Source of the DNA: DATJLY01 sp963773665
GTDB taxonomy: Bacteria; Pseudomonadota; Alphaproteobacteria; ATCC43930; CGMCC-115725
Direction: 5' to 3'
NCBI GenBank assembly: GCA_963773665.1
Contig: CAVZBZ010000001.1
Span: 1,443,231-1,507,230, forward strand
DNA: 64,000 nt
Shown here: in pieces, positions 1-9,338 of the stretch
Numbering within the stretch: position 1 is the first letter of the stretch
How the letters are laid out: every line of letters begins with the position of its first letter
Notes under the pieces: generated by a model
Databases searched by the model: none
What the model was told of the DNA's origin: nothing
The model's input: the letters and a program-made list of their open reading frames with translations, nothing else
Position numbers and translations under genes: made by a program

Positions 1-582
1 CTCGCCGTGCCCGACATCCAGTTCTTCACGCGCGGCACGGCGATCGAGGCCGATCTGTGGTTCCCGTACTGGCGCCCGCCGTTCGCCGACGGGTTCAGCA
101 TCACGCCCGTGCTGCTTCATCCCGAGGCGCGCGGGCGGATTTATCTCCGCTCGGGCGATCCGCGCGAGAAGGTGCGGATCGTGCATAATTTCCTCTCGCG
201 CGAGAACGATCTGCGCTCGCTCCGCGCCGGCATCCGCGCCGCGCGCGACGTTCTCGGCCGTGCGCCGCTGGCGACTTACCGCGCCGCCGAGAAATCGCCG
301 GGCGAGAAGGTCACGTCGGACGCCGAGCTCGATACCTGGATCCGCCGCACGGCGCGCTCGGCGCACCATCCGTCCGGCACCGCCGCCATGGGATCGGGCG
401 AGGATGCGGCGCTCGATCTCGATCTGCGCGTCAAGGGGATCGACAATCTCCGCGTGGTCGATGCCTCGGCGATGCCGGACCTCGTCAGCGGCAACATCAA
501 TGCCTGCGTCCTGATGATTGCCGAGAAGGCGGCCGACCTCATTCGCGGGCGGCCGAACGCTACGCCGTCTTCTCCACCGTAA
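1..582 (+). CDS. GMC-family FAD oxidoreductase (choline dehydrogenase type), C-terminal part
   Basis: Only the last ~193 codons lie in the window; the reading frame is open from base 1, so the gene begins to the left. GMC enzymes are FAD-dependent alcohol dehydrogenases or oxidases. The C-terminal GMC domain is clear: HHPSGTAAMG (bases ~364-393) holds the active-site His, and NINACVLMIAEKAADLI gives the second catalytic position (Asn) and the FAD-contacting end helix. The tail closely resembles that of the full-length GMC enzyme at 13727-15361, so the two are probably paralogues. Its 3' end overlaps that of the convergent acyl-CoA synthetase by 23 bases. The substrate cannot be inferred. Confidence 0.9.
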   Translation, partial: LAVPDIQFFTRGTAIEADLWFPYWRPPFADGFSITPVLLHPEARGRIYLRSGDPREKVRIVHNFLSRENDLRSLRAGIRAARDVLGRAPLATYRAAEKSPGEKVTSDAELDTWIRRTARSAHHPSGTAAMGSGEDAALDLDLRVKGIDNLRVVDASAMPDLVSGNINACVLMIAEKAADLIRGRPNATPSSPP

Positions 583-2254
583 GGCCAAGCTCGCGGATCG
601 TTTCCTCGCGCATCAGGAATTTCTGCACCTTGCCGGTGACGGTCATCGGGAAGCCGTCGACGAAGCGGATGTAGCGCGGGATCTTGTAATGCGCGATCTG
701 GCCTTCGCAGAAGGCGCGGATCTCCTCGGGCGCGCAGGCTTCGCCCGGCTTCAGCTTGATCCAGGCGCACAATTCCTCGCCATAGCGCGGATCGGGCACG
801 CCCACGACCTGCGCCGCCTCGACCTTGGGATGGCGGAAGAGGTACTCCTCGATCTCGCGCGGATAGACGTTCTCGCCGCCGCGGATCACCATGTCCTTGA
901 TGCGGCCGACGATGTTGCAATAGCCGTCCGCGTCGAGCGTGGCGAGATCGCCCGTGTGCATCCAGCCGGCGCGGTCGATCGCCTCTTGCGTCTTCTCGGC
1001 GTCGTTCCAGTAGCCGAGCATCACGGAATAACCGCGCGTCAGAAGCTCGCCGGGCGCGCCGGGCGGAACGATGCGGCCCTCGGCATCGACGATCTTCACC
1101 TCGACATGGGGCTGGATGCGGCCCACGGTCGAGACGCGGCGCTCGAGGGGATCGTCGTGCGAGGTTTGGAAACTCACCGGGCTCGTCTCGGTCATGCCGT
1201 ATGCGATCGTCACCTCGCTCATGTGCATCTCGGCGATGCAGCGCTTCATCACCTCGATCGGGCACGGCGAGCCCGCCATGATGCCGGTGCGCAGCGAGCG
1301 CAACTCGAAGCGCTTGAACTCGGGATGGTTGAGCTCGGCGATGAACATGGTGGGGACGCCGTAGAGCGCGGTGCAGCGTTCCTCGGCGACCGTCTCGAGC
1401 GCGGCCAAGGGCTCGAACCCCTCGGACGGGAACACCATCGCAGCACCGTGCGTGACGCAGGCGAGGTTGCCCAGCACCATGCCGAAGCAATGGTAGAGCG
1501 GCACCGGGATGCACACCCGGTCGCGCGGGGTCAGGCGCAACGCCTCGCCGATGAAATGGCCGTTATTGAGGATGTTGTGGTGCGTCAAGGTGGCGCCCTT
1601 GGGCGCGCCGGTGGTGCCGCTCGTGAACTGGATGTTGATGGGATCGTCGAATTGCAGTTTCGCCGCGCGCTCTTCGAGCGTTGCGCGCTGGCGCGCGCCG
1701 CCCAATCCCATGACCTCGTCGAACGCGAGGAACCCCTGCTCCTCGCCCGGCCCGATGCGGATGAGCGTCTGCAGGTCCGGCAGGCGCGCCGAGCGCAGCT
1801 GCCCCACCGCGTCGCGCGCGATCTCCGGCGCCAAATTGCGCAGCATGCCGACATAGTCGCTCGACTTGAAGGCATGCGCCGTTATGAGGGCGCGGCAGCC
1901 GACCTTGTTGAGCGCGTATTCGACCTCGGTCAGGCGATAGGCCGGATTGATGTTGACGAGGATGAGCCCGGCCTTGGCGGTGGCGAATTGCGTCACCACC
2001 CATTCGGCGCTGTTGGGCGACCAGATGCCGATGCGCTCGCCGGGCGCCAGGCCCAGCGCCACGAGCCCCGCCGCAAGATCCTCGACGCGACGATGCAGCT
2101 CGGCATAGGTCCAGCGCACGCCCTGGTGGCGCACGACGAGCGCGAGCTCATCGGCCCAGCGCGCCGCCGCCGCGTCGAAGAACCGGCCGATCGTGGCGCC
2201 GATGAGCGGCTTCGGCGAGGCGCCGTGGACATAGCTTTCGCTAAGCTTTTCCAT
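560..2254 (-). CDS. AMP-forming acyl-CoA synthetase (FadD-like)
   Basis: A 564-residue ANL-superfamily enzyme that would activate a fatty or aryl acid to its CoA thioester through an acyl-adenylate. The phosphate-binding loop TSGTTGAPKG is at residues 211-220, the A5 motif YGMTETSP follows near the middle, and the C-terminal catalytic lysine sits in TGKVQKFLM. Length is normal. It is transcribed towards the GMC gene and is divergent from the binding-protein gene at 2347, with 92 bases between. The family includes medium-chain, long-chain and aromatic acid ligases, and sequence reading cannot tell them apart. It is not obviously part of the box benzoate pathway 53 kb away. Confidence 0.93.
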   Translation of the reverse strand: MEKLSESYVHGASPKPLIGATIGRFFDAAAARWADELALVVRHQGVRWTYAELHRRVEDLAAGLVALGLAPGERIGIWSPNSAEWVVTQFATAKAGLILVNINPAYRLTEVEYALNKVGCRALITAHAFKSSDYVGMLRNLAPEIARDAVGQLRSARLPDLQTLIRIGPGEEQGFLAFDEVMGLGGARQRATLEERAAKLQFDDPINIQFTSGTTGAPKGATLTHHNILNNGHFIGEALRLTPRDRVCIPVPLYHCFGMVLGNLACVTHGAAMVFPSEGFEPLAALETVAEERCTALYGVPTMFIAELNHPEFKRFELRSLRTGIMAGSPCPIEVMKRCIAEMHMSEVTIAYGMTETSPVSFQTSHDDPLERRVSTVGRIQPHVEVKIVDAEGRIVPPGAPGELLTRGYSVMLGYWNDAEKTQEAIDRAGWMHTGDLATLDADGYCNIVGRIKDMVIRGGENVYPREIEEYLFRHPKVEAAQVVGVPDPRYGEELCAWIKLKPGEACAPEEIRAFCEGQIAHYKIPRYIRFVDGFPMTVTGKVQKFLMREETIRELGLTVEKTA

Positions 2255-2314
2255 CGAATGACCCCTATGTCAGGGCGCGCGGCCGGGACGATACCACGCA
2301 TCGCCGTGGCGGCT

Positions 2315-2320
2315 TATAAT
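2315..2320 (+). promoter_or_regulatory. possible -10 element
   Basis: A perfect TATAAT lies 26 bases upstream of the ATG at 2347 in otherwise G+C-rich DNA. I see no convincing -35 hexamer at the usual spacing, so this is only a weak promoter candidate for the binding-protein/hydantoinase genes. Confidence 0.25.
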
Positions 2321-2346
2321 GGCGCAAGTCCGAACTGGAGGCAGCC

Positions 2347-3277
2347 ATGAAGAAGCTTGTGCTCGAAACGACCGCGCCGTTCCAGGGGCTGCCGGAGCTC
2401 GTGGCCTATGACGAGGGACTCTTCGCCAAGGAAGGGCTCGAGATCGAATGGGCCGACCGCGAGCAGGGCGTCGAGAAAAAGGTCCGGACCGACATCACGA
2501 GCCCGCAGGGGGTCGATCCCTTCTCGAGCCACGGCAAGCTCTTCGAGCAGGGCAAGGCCGACATGTACAACGCCTGCGAATGGGGCAATTACTGCCGCGT
2601 CCAGGATACCCAGAAAGGCAGCCGCCAGGTCGGGCGGCGCGCCATCGTGGCATTCTCGGCGCTCGTGGTGCGGCCGGATTCGCCGGTCTATACGCCGCAG
2701 CAGCTTGCGGGCCGCCTCATCGGCGTGCCGTTCTTCTTCGGCACGCACTATATCGCGCTGCACATGCTCGAAGGCTTCGTGCCGCGCGACATGATCAAGC
2801 TGTGCAGCGCGCCCAACGGCTCGCGCTATCGCTACGACGCGATGATGAAGGGCGAGATCGAGGCCACCACATTGACCGAGCCGCACGTCACGCTGGCCGA
2901 GAAGCACGGCTGCCGGCTCATCTGCAGCGCCTTCTTCCACGGCACCGAGGTCGCATCGAGCCGCGTCGATGCCGAGACCTATGCCGCCTTCGCGCGCGCG
3001 GTGCGCGAGGCGGTGCGGCGCATCAACGCCGACAAGAAGGCCTATCTCCACTACTTCATCGACTATTACAAGGCCAAGGACCCGGAGATCGCCGCGCTTT
3101 CGGTCGAACGATTTGCGCGCGAGCCGCCTCGTCGTGTGCGATCCGGCGCCCATTCCGCTCGACGAGATGCAGCGGACATATGACTGGCTCAAGGGCTGGG
3201 GCATGCTGGAGGCGACGGCCTCGCCGCTCGATCTCGTCAATTTGCAGCTGCAGCAGCAGGTGCACGCCGCCGAATAG
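2347..3277 (+). CDS. NMT1/THI5-like solute-binding-fold protein (frameshifted)
   Basis: About 309 residues of the type II periplasmic-binding fold seen in NitT/TauT and NMT1/THI5-like proteins, starting MKKLVLETTAPFQGLPELVAYDEGLF. No signal peptide is visible, so the product may be cytosolic or an enzyme with a binding-protein fold. The frame is broken near base 3115: removing one G restores VERFRASRLVVCDPAPIPLD and continues to the stop at 3275-3277. This looks like a one-base sequencing insertion and not decay. It is followed after 7 bases by hydantoinase A and probably shares its transcript, so its ligand may be that enzyme's substrate. Confidence 0.75.
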
Positions 3278-3284
3278 GTCTCGC

Positions 3285-5390
3285 GTGCCGCACGGGGGGA
3301 AGGCTCGCGCCCGCTATCGGCTGGGCGTCGATGTCGGAGGGACGCACACAGATCTCGTGCTGCTCGACGTGCGGAGCGGCGTCCTCGCGGTCGAGAAGGT
3401 CGCGAGCACGCCGCACAATCCGGCGCAGGGCGTGCTGAACGGCATCGCGCGTTTTCTCGCGCGCGGGATCGCGCCCGGGGCCATCGAATTCTTCGCGCAC
3501 GGCACGACGATCACCACGAACGCGCTGCTCGAGATGAAGGGCGCCAAGGTCGGGCTCCTCATCACCAAGGGCTACCGCGCCGTCCAGGAGGTGCAGAGCC
3601 AGGCGCGCGACGGCAATCCGTTCGACTATTTCTACGAGAAGCCGCCGCATCTGGCGCCCCAGAGCATGACGCACGAAGTGGGCGGCCGCATCGATTTCGC
3701 CGGTGCGGAATTGGAGCCGCTCGACGAGGACGCGGTGCGCCGCGCCGCGCGCGAGCTGCGCGCACAGGGCGCGCGCTCGATCGCCGTGTGCTTTCTCTTC
3801 TCCTTCGCCAATTCCGCGCACGAGGAGCGCGCGCGGGATATTCTGCGCGCCGAGTTTCCCGAGGCCGCCGTCTCGCTGTCGTCCGCGGTGCTGCCGCGCA
3901 TTCGCGAATGGCCGCGCCTTTCGACGACCTTGCTCAACGCCTATCTCGAGCCGGTGCTGGTGCAATATATCCGCCGCCTCGACGAGGGCCTCGACGAGGC
4001 CGGCATCGGCACGAAGCAGCGGTTTCTGATGCAGTCGAACGGCGGCGTGATGCCGTTCAAGGCCGCGGCCGCGGGCGGCAAGACGGTGCATACGCTGTTC
4101 TCCGGCCCCGCCGCGGGGGCGCAGGCAAGCGCCTATCTCGCGCCGAACGAGGCACGGCGCGGCCTCATCACGCTCGACATGGGCGGGACAAGCTGCGACA
4201 TCGGCTTCATCGAGGGCGGCGCGCCGCTCGAAGTGACCGAAGTCACGGTCGCGCGGCGGCCCTTGGGCGTGCCGGCGCTCGACCTCACCAGCATATCGGC
4301 GGGCGGCGGCTCGATCGCGGCGGTGGATGACGGCGGGTTCCTGACCGTGGGCCCGAAAAGCGCCGGCGCCGATCCCGGCCCCGTGTGCTGTGGCCGCGGC
4401 GGCGTCGATCCGACCGTCACCGACGCCGATCTCGTGCTGGGATACCTCAATCCCGATTATTTCCTCGGCGGAACGCAGCGCCTCGACGCGGGCGCCGCAC
4501 GCGCCGCGATCGAGGCCAAGATCGCGAAGCCGCTTGGCATGAGCATTGCCGAGGCGGCGTCCGGCATCTGCCGCATCGTCGATATGCGCATGGCCGACGA
4601 GGTCCGGGTCTATGCCGCAAAGCGCGGCGTCAACGCGCGCGATTTCACGCTGCTGCCGTTCGGCGGCGCGGGCGCGGTCCATGCCGCCGCGGTCGCGGCC
4701 GAGCTTGGCGTCGGCCGCATCCTGGTGCCGCCGCGGCCCGGCGCGTTCTCGGCGCTTGGGCTGTTGTGCTCCGACGTGGTGCACGACTATGTCCGCTCCG
4801 AACTCCGCCCCCTGGAGCAAGTGCCGCCCGGCCATGCCGAGGCGATTTTCGCGGCGCTCGAAGACCGCGCGGATGCCGAGCTTGCCGAGGAGGGTCTCGG
4901 ACATGCGCGTGCCGCACACGAGCGCGCGCTCGACATGCGCTATACCGGCCAAGGCTACGAGCTGCGCGTTTCGCTCGCGGGCCTCAAAGCGCCGTTGACG
5001 CGGGACGCGCTGCAGCAGGCGCGCAAACGCTTCGACGAGCAGCACGCGCGGCTCCATTTCCATGCCGCATCGGACCGGCCGGTCGAGATCGTGAGCTATC
5101 GCCTGCGCGTGCGGGTCGCAGCGCCCAAATACGTGCCGGAACGGGCGCCAGCGAAACGAGCGCGCGCCGCACCCGAGAGCGCGGTCAAGGGTTCGCGCGC
5201 GGTGCGCTTCGATGCCGCGCGCGAGACGCGCACGCGCATTTTCGAGCGCGACCGGCTTTCGCCCGGGGCGCGCATCGAGGGACCGGCGATCGTCGAGCAG
5301 TTCGACGCCACCACCGTGATCCCGCCCGGCTGGCGCGCCACCGTGGACGAATTCCTGAACCTCGTGCTCGAGCGGAGGAACGATGGCTAG
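3285..5390 (+). CDS. hyuA: hydantoinase/5-oxoprolinase family protein, subunit A
   Basis: A 701-residue HyuA-type protein, the ATP-binding subunit of ATP-dependent N-methylhydantoinases, 5-oxoprolinases and related acetone carboxylase subunits. The N-terminal actin-like nucleotide-binding start RLGVDVGGTHTDLVLLD is clear, and LITLDMGGTSCDIGFIEGG marks the second phosphate loop. GTG at 3285 is chosen because it directly precedes the conserved N-terminus and no ATG lies nearby in frame; the upstream Shine-Dalgarno is weak. The stop overlaps the hyuB start by 8 bases, indicating translational coupling. It would open a cyclic imide or amide ring with ATP; the true substrate is unknown. Confidence 0.93.
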   Translation: MPHGGKARARYRLGVDVGGTHTDLVLLDVRSGVLAVEKVASTPHNPAQGVLNGIARFLARGIAPGAIEFFAHGTTITTNALLEMKGAKVGLLITKGYRAVQEVQSQARDGNPFDYFYEKPPHLAPQSMTHEVGGRIDFAGAELEPLDEDAVRRAARELRAQGARSIAVCFLFSFANSAHEERARDILRAEFPEAAVSLSSAVLPRIREWPRLSTTLLNAYLEPVLVQYIRRLDEGLDEAGIGTKQRFLMQSNGGVMPFKAAAAGGKTVHTLFSGPAAGAQASAYLAPNEARRGLITLDMGGTSCDIGFIEGGAPLEVTEVTVARRPLGVPALDLTSISAGGGSIAAVDDGGFLTVGPKSAGADPGPVCCGRGGVDPTVTDADLVLGYLNPDYFLGGTQRLDAGAARAAIEAKIAKPLGMSIAEAASGICRIVDMRMADEVRVYAAKRGVNARDFTLLPFGGAGAVHAAAVAAELGVGRILVPPRPGAFSALGLLCSDVVHDYVRSELRPLEQVPPGHAEAIFAALEDRADAELAEEGLGHARAAHERALDMRYTGQGYELRVSLAGLKAPLTRDALQQARKRFDEQHARLHFHAASDRPVEIVSYRLRVRVAAPKYVPERAPAKRARAAPESAVKGSRAVRFDAARETRTRIFERDRLSPGARIEGPAIVEQFDATTVIPPGWRATVDEFLNLVLERRNDG

Positions 5391-7083
5391 GCAATCGACG
5401 CGGCGCGCGGCCGCACCCTCCCGCATCGATCCCGTGACGGTCGAGATCGTCCGCAACAAGGTCGCGAGCCTTGTCGACGAGATGCATTATCATTTCTACC
5501 GCTCGGGCTATTCGACCATCATCCGCGAATCGCGCGACTTCAGCTGCGTCATTCTCGATCGCGCGGGGCGGCTCATCACGCCGCCGCCGATGTTCTTCCA
5601 TGCGCCGGTCTATCGCCATTTCACGGCCCGCGTGCTCGAGCTTTATGGCGCAGGCGCGATTGCCGAGGGCGACGTGTTCGTCTCGAACCACCCGTACGAG
5701 GCCGGCATGCCGCACGTCTCGGACATGGGATTTCTGGCGCCGATCTTCTCGCAAGGGCAGCTCATCGGGTGGAGCGGCTCGATCGCGCACAAGGCCAACG
5801 TCGGCGGCACCAATCCCGGCAGCACGTCGGCGAACGCGACCGAAATGTTCCACGAGGGCCTGCTCGTGCCGCCGGTGAAGATCAGCCGCGCCGGCCGCTA
5901 TGACGAGGATCTCGAGCGCTTCATCCTGGCCAACAGCCGCCAGCCCGACCTCGTGCGCGGCGATGTGCGGGCGCAGATCGCCGCCACCGAAATGGGCGCG
6001 CGGCGCATGGCCGAGCTCGGTGCGCGCTTTGGCGCCGGCACGGTCACAGGCGCCTTCGCCGCGATCCTCGACGGCACGGCGCGCGCGCTCGCCGCGGCCA
6101 TACGGGCGCTTCCCGACGGCACCGAATCGGCCGAAGGCTTCATGGACGACGACGGCGTCGAGCTGGACAAGCCGGTGAAGTTCGCGGTCACCATCACCGT
6201 CGCCAAGGGCCGCATCGCGTTCGATTTCTCAAAGAGCGGCCCGCAGGCGCGCGGGCCGGTCAATCTGCGCCCGTCGATGGTCGAGGCCTGCGTCTTCTAT
6301 TCGCTCATTGGCGCGCTGCAGCCCGAGCTCAAGTTCAACGACGGCATGCGCGACGTGGTGACGCTGCGCTTTGCGCCGCGCACCGTGACCAATGCCGCGC
6401 CGCCGGCGCCGGTGTCGAGCTACCAGAAGGCGAACCTCAAGCTCGTCAACGTGATCCTCGAGGCGCTGGGCCGCTTCCGGCCGGAGCGCGCGATCGCGGG
6501 ATCGGGCTCGTCAGGCTCGCTCCTCATCAACTGGCAGGAGGGACGGCCCGGCCATTCGAATCTGCAATACGAGATCTTCGCCTCGGCGTATGGCGGCGGC
6601 AACGGCCATGACGGCGCCTCGATGGTGGCGACGCATCTCTCGAACCTGCACATCACGCCCATCGAAATTCTCGAATCCGAGTTCCCGTGCCAGATCGCCG
6701 AATTCTCGATCATCCCGGATTCGGGCGGCGCCGGCCGCTATCGCGGCGGCACGGCGTTCCGCCGGCGCTATCGCCTGTTGCAGGACGCGCTTGTCGTGCG
6801 CCGCTATGACCGCGCGCGTTTCCCGGCGAGCGGGGCCGGGGGCGGCGCCGACGGACGGCCGAGCCGCTTCGTCCTCGTCGCGCTGGACGGCAGCGAGCGC
6901 GTGGCGCCAAGCTCGGGCCGCTTCGAGATGAAGGCGGGCGAAGGGTTCTATCTCGACAAGGCCGGAGGCGGCGGCTGGGGCGATCCGCTGCAGCGCGACC
7001 GCAAATCCGTGCGGCGCGACATCGCCGAGGGCTATGTCAGCCGCGCGGCGGCAAAGCGCGACTACGGCGACGATGAGGGCTGA
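5383..7083 (+). CDS. hyuB: hydantoinase/5-oxoprolinase family protein, subunit B
   Basis: A 566-residue HyuB-type subunit partnering the preceding HyuA. Family hallmarks include SRDFSCVILDRAGRL near residue 50, SNHPYEAGMPHVSD, GSIAHKANVGGTNPGS and the glycine-rich C-terminal segment GGGGWGDPLQRD. Full length for the family (~520-580). ATG at 5383 lies inside the 3' end of hyuA. Together A and B probably form one amidohydrolase complex in the cytoplasm. No racemase or carbamoylase gene is adjacent, which argues against a classical hydantoin-to-amino-acid pathway. Confidence 0.93.
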   Translation: MARQSTRRAAAPSRIDPVTVEIVRNKVASLVDEMHYHFYRSGYSTIIRESRDFSCVILDRAGRLITPPPMFFHAPVYRHFTARVLELYGAGAIAEGDVFVSNHPYEAGMPHVSDMGFLAPIFSQGQLIGWSGSIAHKANVGGTNPGSTSANATEMFHEGLLVPPVKISRAGRYDEDLERFILANSRQPDLVRGDVRAQIAATEMGARRMAELGARFGAGTVTGAFAAILDGTARALAAAIRALPDGTESAEGFMDDDGVELDKPVKFAVTITVAKGRIAFDFSKSGPQARGPVNLRPSMVEACVFYSLIGALQPELKFNDGMRDVVTLRFAPRTVTNAAPPAPVSSYQKANLKLVNVILEALGRFRPERAIAGSGSSGSLLINWQEGRPGHSNLQYEIFASAYGGGNGHDGASMVATHLSNLHITPIEILESEFPCQIAEFSIIPDSGGAGRYRGGTAFRRRYRLLQDALVVRRYDRARFPASGAGGGADGRPSRFVLVALDGSERVAPSSGRFEMKAGEGFYLDKAGGGGWGDPLQRDRKSVRRDIAEGYVSRAAAKRDYGDDEG

Positions 7084-7101
7084 GCGCGGCTGCGCGGCGC
7101 G

Positions 7102-8139
7102 CTACGGCGTCGTTGCGATGGCGTCCTTGAGGCGCTGCACGATCGCCGGCGGGGTCGCGTAAACCTTGGCGACGAGCGCCTGGACCTCCGCGCCTTCGAT
7201 CGGATCGACGATGAGGCCAACGCGCTTTGCGTCCTCGAGGGTCGCGGGATCCTCGAGCGTCGCCAGGAACGACGCGCGCAGCGCCGCCACGCGATCTTCG
7301 GGCGTGCCGGGCGGGGCGACGAACGGGCGGCCGAACACCTCCTGGCTGTACATGAGCGAAAGCACTTGGCGCTCGTCGTCGGTCTTGGCGAATTCGAGCG
7401 TCAGCGGCACGTGGCGCGCGGTCATCGACGGATCGGGCTTCAGCGCCTCCTGTGCCAGCACGATGACCTTGCCGCTCGGGATCCAGCTGGGCTCGGCCTC
7501 GGCGAGGCTCGAGACGCCGATGCCGCACGCGCCCGAGACCTCGCCCTGCTCGATCGCGAGCATCATCTCGCGGCTGCCGGGATATCCCGCGATGACGTTG
7601 AACTTGGTCCCGAGGATACGGTCGAGCATCAGCGGAAAATCGCGGGTCGAGCCGCCGGCGGCGCTTGCCGCCATCTTGATGGGCGTCGTCAACGCTTCCT
7701 CGAACGATTTCACCGGCGAATCCGAGCGCACGAAGCAGAGAAACACCTCGTTGTTGGCGCTGCCGATATAGACGAGCTTTTTCGGATCATGCGGCACCGG
7801 CTTGTCGCCGATGAGCGGCTCCAGGACCGCGCCGGGGAAAATCTCGCCGACCGCGGTGCCGTCTTTCGGGGCCACCGAATAGATGAAGGTCGCAAGCTTG
7901 TTGCTGCCGGCGCCCGGCATGTTGACCGGAACGATGGTCGGATGGCCGGGGATGTGGTCGCCCCAATGACGCGCGACGAGGCGGGCATAGCTGTCATAGC
8001 CGCCGCCCGGCGTCGAGCCGATATAGAGATTGAGCTGCTTGCCGGCATAGAACTTCGCCGCGTCGTCGTCCGCATGCGCCGCCGCCCCTGCCGCGCACGC
8101 AAGCCCAGCCGCCAAAGCCAAAACGAGACGCTGCATCAT
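7102..8139 (-). CDS. Bug-type (TctC family) periplasmic solute-binding protein
   Basis: A 345-residue protein with a signal peptide (MMQRLVLALAAGLACAAGAAAHA) followed by the tripartite tricarboxylate receptor fold; LNLYIGSTPGGGYDSYARLVA and IVPVNMPGAGSNKLA are typical. These proteins usually bind carboxylates for a TctAB transporter, but no tctA or tctB gene is present here, as is common for Bug receptors. Its start overlaps the end of the DUF3500 gene by 4 bases, so it is the last gene of a three-gene operon (LLM, DUF3500, receptor) convergent with hyuB. The ligand is unknown. Confidence 0.88.
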   Translation of the reverse strand: MMQRLVLALAAGLACAAGAAAHADDDAAKFYAGKQLNLYIGSTPGGGYDSYARLVARHWGDHIPGHPTIVPVNMPGAGSNKLATFIYSVAPKDGTAVGEIFPGAVLEPLIGDKPVPHDPKKLVYIGSANNEVFLCFVRSDSPVKSFEEALTTPIKMAASAAGGSTRDFPLMLDRILGTKFNVIAGYPGSREMMLAIEQGEVSGACGIGVSSLAEAEPSWIPSGKVIVLAQEALKPDPSMTARHVPLTLEFAKTDDERQVLSLMYSQEVFGRPFVAPPGTPEDRVAALRASFLATLEDPATLEDAKRVGLIVDPIEGAEVQALVAKVYATPPAIVQRLKDAIATTP

Positions 8140-9338
8140 GCCCTCCCCTGCCGGTGCGGCGATCGCGGATCGGCATGATCCTGTTGCGCGTAGTGGAGCC
8201 GCAGCAGGTCCTTGCCGTAATCGTTGCCATTGGGCGTGCGCACGATCGTGTGGATGTGGTTGCGCGTGTGCGCATCGTTGTCGAATACGATGCCCGACTG
8301 GTGATCGAACTCGATCAGCATGACCGGGCTGTGGATGCGGTAGTAGAACGGGCTCTCGTCGTCGAACCGGCCGATCCAGGCGAACCAGGTGTCGTCGAGA
8401 TGGCGCTTCGCCTCGTCATAGCGGATCTCGGCGTGGCCCGGACGGATGCGGCCGGTATAGATGCCGATGAGCCGCTCGAGCAGATCGCGCTGCTCTTTCG
8501 TCATGTCGCCGTAACGCAGGCCCTCAAACGGCATCACGTCGTTGTCGTGAAAGGCCGTCGCCATCACGTCGAACGGGAGCTTTTCGCCGATCGTCGCGCG
8601 CAGGCGCTGCTCCGGCGTGAGCGTGCCCATGAGGACGAACCCTTTCTTCTCCTCGTCCTCGAACACCCTGGTGCCGGCATACTTGCCGGTCGTGGCGTGA
8701 ACCGGCTCGGAGCCCATGAACATCGGCGTCAGCACCATCTGGTCGCCGAGGATGAGGCAATTGACGATGAGATGGTGCCCGTCGATCTGCCAGCCCCACG
8801 GCTCGGTCGGCGACGGCTCGCCCATGACGCTCACCCAGTAGAGCCATTCGCCGTATTCGTCGGGACGGCCGGTGATCTCGAGCACGGTCTCGTTGAGCTT
8901 CATCACGTCGCGCGAGGTCCGGTAGCCGCTGGCGCTGAGGCTCGCGCGCACGAGGCCGAGCGCGCGCTCGCGCTGCTCGCCGCCGAGATCGGCGAGGCAG
9001 AGCCCGTGGCGCAGGATGAAGGGATGGACGTTGCTCCACGACTGCCACGCCTTGTCCTCGAGCGGAAAGCGCGTGCGGCGGCACTGATCCTCGCTCAAGG
9101 CGGCGAGATATGCGCGCGCCGCGTCGGCCACGCCGTGCAGCGAATGGCCGGTCTGCTCGAGGCGAAAGAGGCCCGGCCGCACCGCGCCGTCCTCGGTGAT
9201 GCCGCGAAAATCCTGGCTCAGCAGGTCCTTGGCGCGGTCGGCGATGCGCTGCAGCACCGGCGGCATCGGCGCGAACGGCGCGCGCGCCGGGGTGCTGCCG
9301 CGCTGCCGCAGGCGGAATTCGGTGGTGGACATGCTCAT
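8136..9338 (-). CDS. DUF3500 family protein
   Basis: A 400-residue protein that I recognise as the DUF3500 type. The segment ExPWGWQIDGHHLIVN and the C-terminal block SPVMLIEFDHQSGIVFDNDA with HIHTIVRTPNGNDYG are conserved in that family, whose function is not established. There is no signal peptide, though other DUF3500 proteins are sometimes exported. Its clustered His and Asp residues (DGHH, HTRNHIH) could bind metal; that is inference. It overlaps both neighbours by 4 bases, so it is translated together with the LLM monooxygenase and the Bug-type receptor. Confidence 0.8.
   Translation of the reverse strand: MSMSTTEFRLRQRGSTPARAPFAPMPPVLQRIADRAKDLLSQDFRGITEDGAVRPGLFRLEQTGHSLHGVADAARAYLAALSEDQCRRTRFPLEDKAWQSWSNVHPFILRHGLCLADLGGEQRERALGLVRASLSASGYRTSRDVMKLNETVLEITGRPDEYGEWLYWVSVMGEPSPTEPWGWQIDGHHLIVNCLILGDQMVLTPMFMGSEPVHATTGKYAGTRVFEDEEKKGFVLMGTLTPEQRLRATIGEKLPFDVMATAFHDNDVMPFEGLRYGDMTKEQRDLLERLIGIYTGRIRPGHAEIRYDEAKRHLDDTWFAWIGRFDDESPFYYRIHSPVMLIEFDHQSGIVFDNDAHTRNHIHTIVRTPNGNDYGKDLLRLHYAQQDHADPRSPHRQGRA

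Noticed and set aside
2448..3284. Open frame extending hydantoinase A upstream by ~280 codons
   Set aside because: The extension overlaps the binding-protein gene in another frame and is Arg-rich without family resemblance; HyuA homology begins at the GTG at 3285.
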